From Polytrichum commune (Eukaryota > Streptophyta > Polytrichopsida > Polytrichales > Polytrichaceae): 64,000 bases of DNA. Positions 1 to 11,000 of the stretch are shown here, piece after piece. The stretch covers positions 4,712,001 through 4,776,000 of the forward strand of contig OX485803.1 in NCBI GenBank assembly GCA_950295325.1, read 5' to 3'. The position numbers and the translations under genes were made by a program. The notes under the pieces were generated by a model, which did not search any database, had not been told where the DNA came from, and saw nothing but the letters and a program-made list of their open reading frames with translations. The first letter of the stretch is position 1. Every line of letters begins with the position of its first letter.

Positions 1-180
1 AGGGCCAAACTCACTTTGGCATGCCAGGAGGTGCTAAAATGAGTTTGGCACCAATGAATTGATATAGAATGTTCCTAGTTCAAACCTACACACCAACTCC
101 AAGCATGCACTGAAAATGGCTTTTGTATGCAAACAGCTAACTCCTGATCAAAACCCTGTTGAATGAAAGGATAACTTTAA
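1..180. repeat. GGCATGCC dispersed repeat, copy 1
   Basis: The shared blocks are TTGGCATGCCA, GAGTTTGGCACC, GATATAGAATGTTC, CTCCAAGCATGCACTGAAAA and AAAGGATAACTTT. The same blocks recur at about 4037-4276, 7741-7985 and, in part, 8275-8485. Confidence 0.65.
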
Positions 181-3100
181 TACCTTCTAGGATTCGTGAT
201 GATTAGAAATATCCTCAACCTGGAGAGTTATTATAACTGGAGCAACCTTCAGCATATGTAAGGATTCTCTCTTTCTATTCCTGCATCAAGAATAAATTTT
301 GAAGAATCATGGTTATTGATTACAAGCATTGTCAAGTGGCAAACTCTCATTAGGTCATACCTCATTGTTGATACCTATCCTTGGACACAAAGCCTTCTCC
401 CATCTACCATAATTCAACCTAAAACCTTGCCAAAAAGGATCTCACCAAGTATAATATATATTCTCCAAGATGCTTGTCTAGGGAGAACAGCCACTACACA
501 ACTTAAGAATGTCAAGTCATTTTTCAGGTGTGATGTATTCTCACAGGGTGTTGGGTGTTCCAGGAGGTGGATAGAAGATTATCAGAACTGGAAAAAGAGA
601 GGTTTGCTGCAGCATCGGCACCCATTGAGGTGGTCATTGTAGGTTCAGGCTACTGTGGAGTGGAGCTTGCTGCTACTCTAGCTGAGAGGCTTGGTGATCG
701 AGGTACCATTAAAGTGGTTGACATGGGGTCAGACATCTTGGGTTCAGCACCGGCTGGCAACAGGGAAGCAGCCTCAAAGGTGATTCTCTAGTCTCACTAT
801 CAATAGATGTCAATAAGGTAGATGAAAGTCTCAAATGGTTACTTTTTCCGAATAGCCCACTTCTCATAGGATACGAAACACGCGATCATCACGTGATGGT
901 TAGCAAATTCAAATCAAGGCCGTAGCCAATTTTCTCATGGAACTGATATGAATATTAAATTCATTATCCAAGCGAAGATTCTCGTGCTTAGTTCCCCCAA
1001 TTTTGTTGACTATTGAGTCCAGAATGGTTATCATATTTTGAGCACGTGGTCATGTGTTTCTGTTATCCAGTCTTGGAGCCACACCAAACCTTGACCAAAC
1101 CACACAGCACTCACCGATTAAGTAAAGTAACCGAATAAGGGATGTCTACCTTAGTTTAGTTGAATGGAGGTTCACTGGTTGTTTTGCAAGTCGCACCAAG
1201 ACAAGTGTCTTCTGGCTCTTCACACTAGGGCCTTGGATTTTGATTTCTTTAACCCTTGAAGACCTGGGGTGTGTTTATATGGGATACATGATGATTTGTA
1301 CAACTACAACAATTAGTGAAAATAATATGTTGTTTGGTCTATTATATCGAATCCATATGTAGTACACTTTAAAAATAAGGAAGTGACTATAAAGTCATAT
1401 GACAACAGTGATTGAATATGTGGTTCCTATTTAAGTATAGGTCATACATACGAGCTCAAAACTTTGTATATTTCAATTTGCATATGATAAAATGAGCTAA
1501 CTTTAGACACAAAAACTTTTGCCACTTTAAACTAAGAATATATATGAGTGATCTTAAACCCCTCTGCATGACATCTTGAGGCTCATGATGAGCCTCTCCA
1601 GATCTTTAAGGTTGAATGTGTACACAGGGGAGACATGAGGGGCCGTATAGACGGTATATTTTGTGGCTTTACCAGTGTTTGTAAGTCATCTCTACATACA
1701 TTAAATCTTTGATAATGTATCCATATGGTTACTCTACGTAGGCTTCCTTCACATTGTTCTAGCATTGTTGTGCTCTGTTTGGTCTTTTTAAAGGTAGATA
1801 ACACTTATTTAGTTACTTTTCTAATTAGGGCACTTATATTTGAGTGGCATGTGGTTTGGTGTGGCTCCAAGAACGGGTGTCAAAAAAACACGTGTTCGAA
1901 AGAGATTTGGACTTTGTGCTCAAAATATGATAGCCATTCTAGGCTTAATAGTCAACATAATTGAGGGGACCTATATGACCATTTACTGAGCATGAGAATC
2001 ACTTCGATAATGGATAAGATTTTCATGTGAGCTCTGAAAATTATTTTAAGGAAAGTGGCTACAGCCTCAATTTGGATTAGCTAACCATCTTGTACTGATT
2101 GCATGTTTCATATCATAGGAGTAGTGGGCTGTTTGAAAAGTTACCATTTAAGACTTATCTACCTTAATTGTCTTGGGTCAGCTTCCTGGTTCCATCATTG
2201 TTGTTTATATTTTGCATAGATTTCGCCTGGCTTATGTGTCAAAGAGCTTGTGACAGAAAATCTTCTGTGTGAAATTGCAGGTTCTCTCTTCCAGAAATGT
2301 AGAGTTGGTTTTGGGATATTCTGTAGCAAACATAAGCAGAATTGATGAGAGTGCATCCCCTGGTTCAAAACGCGTGAACCTAGAGCTTCAACCACCTTCA
2401 AGAGGTAGAAGAAATGTTGGTGGTGGGAAGGTTTTGGAGGCAGACCTACTGCTTTGGACAGTAGGAACGAAAGCTTCAATTCCTCCAGCTGAAACACAAT
2501 CTGGGTACCAGGCTTTTCCTGTAAACGGACGTGGACAAGCTGATACAGATGAAATGCTACGAGTGAAAGGTCATCCACGTATTTTTGCTTTAGGTGATTT
2601 GGCTGGCACGAAAGATGATTCTGGCAGGCAATTGCCCACCACTGCTCAGGTAATTCCTCTTTTTGGCTTGGATATGTTACAATATGCACACTTGAGCAAT
2701 GACTTTGGTGGTTGGGATCAAGGCTTCATTGACTCTTGTCACGATTTTGATTGTTCTGTAAACTTTGTTTATTCCATATGGCAATCACAGTAACAAATTA
2801 ATTTAAGCATCGTGATACTGTTGTAGTAAATATCCAAAATAGTGTCAAATGTCAATAAATTAGTGTGGGTCAACCTAATTGCATGTATCAGTGTAGTTGG
2901 TAGGGTTCTTTTTAGGGATTGTTCATAGTTTGGTGCTTCCAGCATGGAGGTTACCTGGTCAATTGGTCATCTTAAGAGTTATGAGTATTTAAGGGTTCGG
3001 CAACCCTAGTATGGGACAAAAAATGGGCGATCAAGTTGTCCCAGTTATGGCCACTAGAAAGAGTCCACCTCTTAATTATGGTAGTCGCTTGTGGGCGAAG

Positions 3101-4493
3101 AGATTCTATAATTCATGCTACTGTATGGGACAAACATAGATATTATTCTTTGTGAGCAGGTGGCATAGGTTTCATTCTCAAACAAGGTTTAGAGCAGAAG
3201 GCAGTCAATATCTTACTTATATAGGTTGAGTGTGTTTGTTAATTCTTGTTTTGGTTTGTTGTGTGGATACCTACGGATGTGATTGTATATTCAAATAATT
3301 GTAAAGAAAAATGTTTATTCTTGTCCTGCAGGTTGCTTTCCAGCAAGCAGACTATGCAGGCTGGAATCTGTGGGCAGCCATCAACAATCGCCCACTTCTG
3401 CCCTTCCGGTTTGTTGCTAAATGACATTTGTCCTGTATTGCCTATGTTCTGAAGTTGGTAATGCCGAAATTTATGACTACTGACTGGGTATTTCAATGAT
3501 GACATTAGCTTTAGTTTCTGGGACTTCAAATGCTTCAAATATTTCAGGAAAGGATTAACCTGGACTATATTTTTGAGTGGCATGAAGCAGGGTGTGACTA
3601 TAAAGCTGAATGACAATGCTGTTTTATTTTATTTTATTTTATTTTTTAATAATAAATTTAGAGAACACAAGTCCAAACTCATTCCAGTCAAGCTGATTAG
3701 CAACTTGCCACTTTGGGTGTACCGCGTGTTTTGTAGTTCCTAATGACATCTTTTGTGAATTGTATAGTTATCAACATTTAGGAGAGATGATGACACTGGG
3801 CGCAAATGATGGGGCCGTGAGCGTTAGTTTTATTGAAGGCATCACTCTTGAGGGCTTGCTTGGTCATACAGGTATGATTTTAGACGAACAGACTTTGTCC
3901 TTGACCTCAAAAATATCAAGGATCATCCTTCAACTCCATAAGACTTTTCGTTAGGAGTGTCTCCCTTATGATTCTCCATTGGTCTTTTTGCATCCAATTT
4001 CAATATATTCCTTCCACTTGTGGTGCATGCTCGGATGCAGTGTTTGAATCTGAATGAAGAGCAACCTATGCTGGTTCATTGAGGGTTAAGCTCATTTTAG
4101 CACCTCTTGGCATGCCAATTTGAGTTTGACCCTCAATGAAATCAAAATAGAATTGTTCTTTGCTCAAACCTCCACACTACTGCCTCCAAGCATGCACTGC
4201 AAATTCACCGAATATGAAAGTTTTGTTTGCAAAAAAATGAACTTCTGACCAAATGTCATCTTTAGTTGAAGGATAACTCCACTGTTTTAAATTTCTTAAA
4301 AAAAATCTGAATCAGTTTCTGATACCTAAATTGTTTTGATGGGTGAATTCCAGCAAGGAAGCTTGCATATTTGTATCGGCTTCCTACAAATGAGCATAAA
4401 GCAAAGGTAGGGTTAAGCTGGTTAGCAAAGTCGACTGTGAGTTCAATCTCATTTCTCGAGGACTCCATCAATAAGGCATTGAACTCCTGGTGA
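1..4493 (+). CDS. NDC1: NDC1-like type II NAD(P)H dehydrogenase, 3' part of gene
   Basis: This is the C-terminal half of a type II NAD(P)H dehydrogenase of the plant NDC1 family, a flavoprotein that passes electrons from NAD(P)H to quinones in plastids (plastoquinone, plastoglobules) and possibly mitochondria. Exons read in phase are 564-779, 2281-2649, 3332-3408, 3768-3871 and 4354-4493, ending in TGA. The first visible exon carries the second Rossmann motif, VIVGSGYCGVELAATL (GxGxxGxE). The second ends in GHPRIFALGDLAG, the conserved FAD-binding GD segment. The third gives VAFQQADYAGWNLWAAINNR, and the last gives ARKLAYLYRLPTNEHKAKVG, the typical NDC1 tail. All five junctions are GT-AG and keep phase. 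The N-terminal FAD-binding exons and the start codon lie upstream of the window. The 1.5-kb intron at 780-2280 contains two inverted MITE copies. I see no frame disruption. Family assignment is from remembered homologues and is strong. Confidence 0.9.
815..1152. repeat. MITE copy (AAGGTAGAT ends) in NDC1 intron
   Basis: The element begins AAGGTAGATGAA and ends GATGTCTACCTT. Internal blocks such as TATGAATATTAAATTCATTATCCAA and ACCACACAGCACTCA are shared, in inverse orientation, with the neighbouring copy at 1791-2165. About 338 bp. Confidence 0.7.
1791..2165. repeat. MITE copy (AAGGTAGAT ends) in NDC1 intron
   Basis: It begins AAGGTAGATAACACTTATTT and ends GACTTATCTACCTT, giving inverted termini of about 12 bp. 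Its orientation is opposite to the copy at 815-1152 in the same intron. Confidence 0.75.
4037..4276. repeat. GGCATGCC dispersed repeat, copy 2 (last NDC1 intron)
   Basis: It lies in the intron 3872-4353. It shares AATGAAGAGCAA, GGCATGCC, GAGTTTGACCCTCAATGA and CCAAGCATGCACTGCAAA with the copy at 7741-7985. Arms related to GGGTCAAACTCA flank the GGCATGCC palindrome and could form a hairpin. Confidence 0.7.
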
Positions 4494-6389
4494 ATTTTGC
4501 AATATGATGATAACAAGCAAAACGTGAAGTCGAAGGTGGCTAGGGAAACAAACTGTGTGCTCAATCTAATCTCTTCAAATTCCATCAGGAGGCTTTGGAT
4601 ACCTGATATGTCATCATCCCCATCATCTGTGAAATACATACTATCTCAATTTAACTGATGACATTGTATTCATGTATTTTACCATATCCTGCTGCTTGCA
4701 AATTTTCATACTTGTTATGCATGGGATTTTGTTCAGTTTGGTGTAAGATGGCATGGTTCTTTTCACAGAAGAGCAAGGATTAAAATATTAGGTCAGTTTT
4801 GGTGATGTGATCCATGGAGTTCATGGTACACTATTCAATTGAAATAGTGTGGTCTACACTTGAATTCGAAGTGTCCACATTTAAAAAAAACGAATGTGGA
4901 CCATAGTAATTATGAATTCAATGTTAAATCTTGCTTATGAAATTGAAGTGTGTACAAGATATTTTTGGTGTTTGTAACAGGATGCAGTGTGTAGTCAATC
5001 AATATAAAGAAGTTTGGGTCTGTGATGGGTGGCATCACTATTGTCATTAAAGCAATTGGCATGAGATATTTTGTGCTCAAATTGCGATGTAATATGGACT
5101 CCATCAGTTTAAACAGATTGTGCATGTCATTTGGCAACCTGGTTGTCATTGGTGTGCATTACATCTTTGTTATTATTTAAGTCATGCCAAGCCATGTGCC
5201 ATATCATGCTGCTAAACCATTTATGATTTATGGTATTAAGAATCACTTACTGTTTGGAGTTACACCAAGCTATAAAGTTTTACCTAGAACATAAGTTTTC
5301 ATCAACTAAAGTCATTTTAGGTTCAATAACGAGTAAACATCTTATAATGTCTTTGTAGATAGTCATTGAAATCCCCTTGAAATATATGGCAAGAATTCAT
5401 AGCATTGCGTTATTTCAAATAGCAAGTGACACTAAAGACCTTAATGTTGTGATAGGTTGTTGATATGGCACTCTTATACATCCTCCATCCCAATTCTATG
5501 AGTAAGCCTACTTGTTGCCTTATCTGCATAACAAATGTTATTTATGAAGGAAACTTAGATTTATATGTTGGAAGATCCACTAGGCTCCCCCACCCATTGC
5601 CTCATCCACATTATGCAGAAAGTGAGTGTGGGCATGCATTTCTCCCCAAGAAGATGAGCCCATATGTTGCCACTTGTATTCCATAAGCAAAAAGTAACAT
5701 TGAATTCTTAAATATCATAACGAGACGAGCAATCAATGCCCTTATTTACGCTCTAGTTCCCATCTAAAGGTGACTCATTTACCTAAAATAGGCTAGGGTT
5801 CTTTGATTGATGAGGTCCTTACCATGTCATCTTGCAAGAAAACATGAAACCAATAAAGTTTTTTCCGACATGCATACTCATGTACAACAAATGGGGAGGG
5901 GGGGGGGGGTTGTGAATGCACCATATCCACAGCTGCAAAACAAAAGGTGGATGAATGCAAGAGAATTTTTGGATATGGATATGAAAACAAGTGGACTAGC
6001 TCTAAGGCATTTGAAATTTAATGATGTCCACTTTATTTAGTATCCATAATATTTCATAGTCTATACTATTCGAGGATGATGGTGTAGTGCATGTGATATT
6101 AAAGAGGTATGTAGTGTTAACATGGATGCATGATAATAGAGAATTAGTTTAGCATATGATATTATGAAATAACACAAAGTCAAGATTGCAATAATGACAA
6201 TAATTATAATGATCACAACGTTATGAGTGCGAGTATGTGATTTGAATTCTTTGATGGATTACTTTAATGTCAACCCGTGACATGTGGAAGGAAATGTGAT
6301 AACAAGGAAAGAGATTTAAATTGAGCACATCCGTTCCCTAGGGTTTCGGGATATAAGAGAGGATGTGACATTGTTGAGGGAAATATTAC

Positions 6390-6515
6390 GGAGGCTAAGG
6401 TGTATTCATATGAGCTCCAAAAAAACATACAAAAATGTCTATGACCTGGCCGTGAATTTGCTAACCATCTCGTACTAATGGTGTGGGAAACTCTTAAGAC
6501 CCATCTACCTCAAAA
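6390..6515. repeat. Partial MITE copy between NDC1 and OTU
   Basis: The half from GTATTCATATGAGCTCC through GAATTTGCTAACCATCTCG to AGACCCATCTACCTC matches the right half of the MITE family. The left half is missing or too diverged. Confidence 0.6.
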
Positions 6516-7740
6516 TTAGTGAGCTGGTACGTGAGGAATATACTTAACCTAGATGTACAGTATAGGAATACGTTACAAGTGGATTGGGATTCGAAAGTGC
6601 TTGAATTTTTACGATTTTTTGGGACCCTGTGCACTGAATCAAATTTGCACTCCTAACACACTTCACTTCCTTAACTTACACACGAATCAAGAAGTTGGAT
6701 TTGGAGCTGGATGATTGCTTGGGTGCAAAAGAAGCAACATTTACTTACAACACACTATTCTTCTCTCTCAGATTTTTTTCAAATCGTCGGTCTTGGGATT
6801 GGCAAACAAGTGTATCCGAGGTTGCGGTGGATTGAAGCTGTCCGATCACTTTGGGGCAATTTTTTTAATTTATTTTGGGTAGGTAAAGGTATGACCACCT
6901 TGTGGCTGGGAAGAGAATTGGGTTTTGATGTCAAAATTTAGTCATTATCAGGGGCTCTAAAGCTTTCAACTGGAGCCGATTTGGTAGTTTCTGCAAATTC
7001 AGGGTGGGGAGGTGCAAGAAGCTTGGATTTGGATTCTGGTCTTGTTTTTTTTATTTTTTTTATTTTGTGATTTTGGTTGTGTTTGGTGTCCGTTGGGGAG
7101 TCTTGGGAGCTTTGAAGTTGGTGGTGCTTTGAAAATTATGCACTTTTGTTTTTGTGGCCAATTTTGATGTGTTGCCAGTGCTTCGATTCATCATTGGTTT
7201 CTTCAAACTCCCAAAGAAATTGTGTGGACCTAATGTGCCACAAAGTTCGCCACAGAAAAAAGGGTAGCTCCGATCCATCATTTTGGGTTAACCCTATTGT
7301 TGAAAGGTTTTGTTGTCGCTACCTGGATCTCACATTTTCTCAACACTTTTGGGTTTGCTTGGTCACCTTGCCTTACCCTTACCCTGTTTCATTGTAGTTG
7401 AGAGCTGTGAAACTTTTTAGCCTATTCTGATTGTTCAGTCTGCTGGCAAATCTAGAGAATGCTTTCGTTTTGAAATTTTAAGCTATGGAAGCTAAATGAG
7501 TCTGGGAGACATAGAAAAGGAGGAGGTTATTTCATGCATGTGGTTGTGAGGAGAGCATGTGGAGCTCAATCCTAAGTAACTCGTCCACTTGTTTGTAGAA
7601 ATTTTGGGTTGGTGAGGTGCCACTTAACCCTGAAGAATGGATCATTTTTAGGTTTTCATTTTCCCACATTAGAGTCTATCCTTTCAACTCAATTGGGACT
7701 TTTTCGTGGGGAGTTGGTCATACCCTGTGATTGATTTTTC

Positions 7741-7985
7741 CATTGGAGGTAGTGTTTGAAATTTGAATGAAGAGCAATGTATTCTGGTTCGTAATCAAGG
7801 GTCAACTCATTTTAGGATTTTTTTTGGCATGCCACAAACATGAGTTTGACCCTCAATGAGCTGATATAGAATTATTCTACGTTCAAATCTCCATACCCAC
7901 CTCCAAGCATGCACTGAAGACTTACAAAACATGGAAGGTGTTGTATGAAAATGAGCAAACTCATCTTAAGTTAGGGCATAACTTC
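7741..7985. repeat. GGCATGCC dispersed repeat, copy 3 (OTU 5' flank)
   Basis: It contains GGGTCAACTCATTTTAGG, TTTGGCATGCCA and ATGAGTTTGACCCTC, a potential stem-loop. It ends about 90 bp before the OTU start codon, so it must overlap the promoter or 5' UTR. Confidence 0.7.
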
Positions 7986-8073
7986 CTTCCAAAATGACAT
8001 CATCATCACCCAGCATAGAGTTCTTACTTTGGAATTGTTGTGCAGAAAGTGGTAGAAGTTGCTCATCATCACC

Positions 8074-11000
8074 ATGGAGGACGGCAGTGTAGTGTTGCGA
8101 AGAGTTATTCCGTCTGACAATAGCTGCCTCTTCAATGCTGTTGGGTGAGCTTGTTGACACTCCATCAAATGTTCCTTGGATCAATTAATTTCTTTATTTA
8201 GTTATTTAGGCTGGTTTCGATATACCCTTTCATTTGCACGTCTGATGGTATTAGGGTTTCATTTTTCGGATTGCTTTGTACATGTGATCATGAATGACCA
8301 CTCTACTGGAACATATGAAGCATGAATCTGCTATTAGAAATTATACGTGCACAAAATTCAAATACTACCTCCAAGCATGCACCACAAGTGGAAAGAAATT
8401 AGTGGTATTGTATGTGATATGAAGAATGGAAAATCATAGGGTGTTGCCAACTCCTGAACAAAGTTCTTTGTGAGTTAAAAGGATAAGGTAGACCACCCTT
8501 GTGTGGTTACTTTTCTTAATTGCACACCTATATATGAGTGGTATGTGGTTCAGTGTGGCTTTAAGAACAGGTACCAAAAAGAAGTGTGTTTTAAAGAGAT
8601 TTGACTACGTGCTTAAAATATAATAATTATTCTATGCTCAATAGTCAACATAATTGGGGGGGACATAGATGACCATTTAATGAGCACGAGAATCTTCACT
8701 TTGATAATGAATTAAGATATTCATATGACCTCCAAAATATTTTGAGGAAAGTGGCTACGGCCTTGATTTGGATTTGCTAACCATCTTGTATTCATCACGT
8801 GTTTTTTATTCTTAACCATTTCAGACCCATCTATCTTAACTCTCTCTAAGCTGAGGTTCTTCTACTTGTATCATAGTCTCTTTATCCAAGTATGTCCCTC
8901 AGTTGGATAGATTAAGAGGCAAGTCTGAAGTGCTTGCTTATGTATTTTCTGTTTCAGGTATGTCATGGAGCATGACAGGAACAAGGCATCTGAGTTACGC
9001 GAGGTAGAAGTCCTTCACTTTTTTGCTGGTTTGGCTTTTGTTGTCAAGTTATGTTGCGGAGAGAAAATTATAAGAATTTTGAGTATAAGTGGAGTTCTGA
9101 TTCTAAATATGCATTTTAATGGAAGGTTATTGCAGCTGCGGTGATGAGTGACCCAACAACTTATACTGAAGCTATTTTGGGCAAACCCAACGAAGAGTAT
9201 GTTCAATGGATTTCAAAGCCAGACAAATGGGGAGGTGATTTTTATCCACATTCATAAATTTAATCAATCTCCATCAAAGGATTTGGAATCTGGAGATTGG
9301 TGCATCATCATTGCAAACTTTTGGAGGCACAACTATCATGTAGATCCAATAAAATGTTGAAACAACATCTGACATTCATGAATAATGTCAGAATAATTAC
9401 ACTATTTTCTTACTTTTCTTCTAATATGTGCCACATTGTGCTACTACAAAACAGATAGTTACATAAGAATACTCTGATTAATATAAGTTACTTACATTAT
9501 ATCCCACTTGGTTTAGCTTTAACCAGTGTTGGTCCAGTATCTGTTGATACCATTTAGGAAATTTAGAATGAGGATTTCACATTTTATGATACTAGTAGGG
9601 TATGGGTATTTGATGGTATTTTTGTTCTCAATACCATTTGGGTTTACATACCATGCAAGAACCTTCATACCTAGATAAAATTGCCCAAGTATCACTACGG
9701 TTTAGAATGGTATTGGCCCAAATAATAACTCGGATACACGAAGATTCTCACACCTTGACATACCCGCCCAATGTCAATATTTGACTGGTATTACAAATTT
9801 GATATCCATAGGTAGGTTTTTTGATACCACTATTGATGTTGATTATTGATACCATGCATTCACCAATATACTGGTCCAACATTGAACGTAATAATCATCT
9901 AGTACACCACCCTTTGGTAAATTGTGATGGTGTTTTTCTGCTAGACACTAATGTCACTAGGCGGTATACTTCATTGTATAATATGATGTTCATTTGAGCG
10001 ACGGCCTTGTGATGCTGTCCTGGTATCCAATTTGTCCTGTTGTCGTCATTTCTTGAGGTTTTCAGTAAGAGTCCATGTTAGTTTTCATACAATGCTAAAG
10101 CCTTTGGTTAGCAATTGATTCTTGCGGAAATGATCAGATTTTGATTATTTTTTGTTGTTGTTATTTACAGGTGCAATAGAACTTGCAATCCTGAGTGATT
10201 ACTATGGACGCGAAATTGCGGCATATGATATCCAGACTAAACGATGTGATATTTATGGGCAGGTATTAACATCTGTTTCAATCTATTTTATCTAGTTTAT
10301 ATGGGCAGGACAGAACGATACAATAAGATCACATTTTTTATTGGTTTTAATTTGCGGGGGTTTGGGGTTGTCATCATGAAAATATTACTCCTAAATCATA
10401 CATATAGGGTACATGTGCCTAAATTTGATACTTTTCTCTCTGCACCCACTTCTAGTAAAATATGAAACAGTTGTTTTGACGCGAGATGATTAGAATATCC
10501 AAATCATGCTCGTAGCCATAGGCCTCATAATTTTCGGAGCACATATGAATATCTTTTTTTTTATCAAAGTGAAGATTCTCATGCTCATTGAGTGGTCATG
10601 TAGGTTGCCAAATGATGTTGATTTTTGAGCCTAGACAAGTTGGCACAGTTTGAAAATGTAGTCCAATCTCTTTAAATACATGGTGTCTATTTGGTGTTTG
10701 TTTTTAGATCCACACCTAACCACATATCACTCAAATACAGGTGTCCACATCATTGCTATGTTGGAATTAGGCACGTGTACATTAGGTGCAAATGTGACGA
10801 CTGGAAGACTGATGTGCATAAAGTTGTATAAATATGTCACATGTATGATGAGGGTAGCTGAAGTAATTTTTAATGATCTTCAAACTCTGTATGTTGAGAA
10901 CCTAAATTTTGATTTTTATTGTTGCAACCAACAGGATAAGGGCTTTTCGGAGCGAGTAATGCTGATTTATGATGGCTTACACTATGATGCTCTTGCAGTA

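Larger units (their letters stand above)
4494..8073. other. Intergenic region NDC1-OTU
   Basis: I find no coding sequence here. It holds the NDC1 3' flank, a poly-G run near 5895-5909, a partial MITE (6390-6515) and the GGCATGCC repeat next to the OTU start. The remainder is unique-looking AT-rich sequence with only short random ORFs. Confidence 0.5.
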
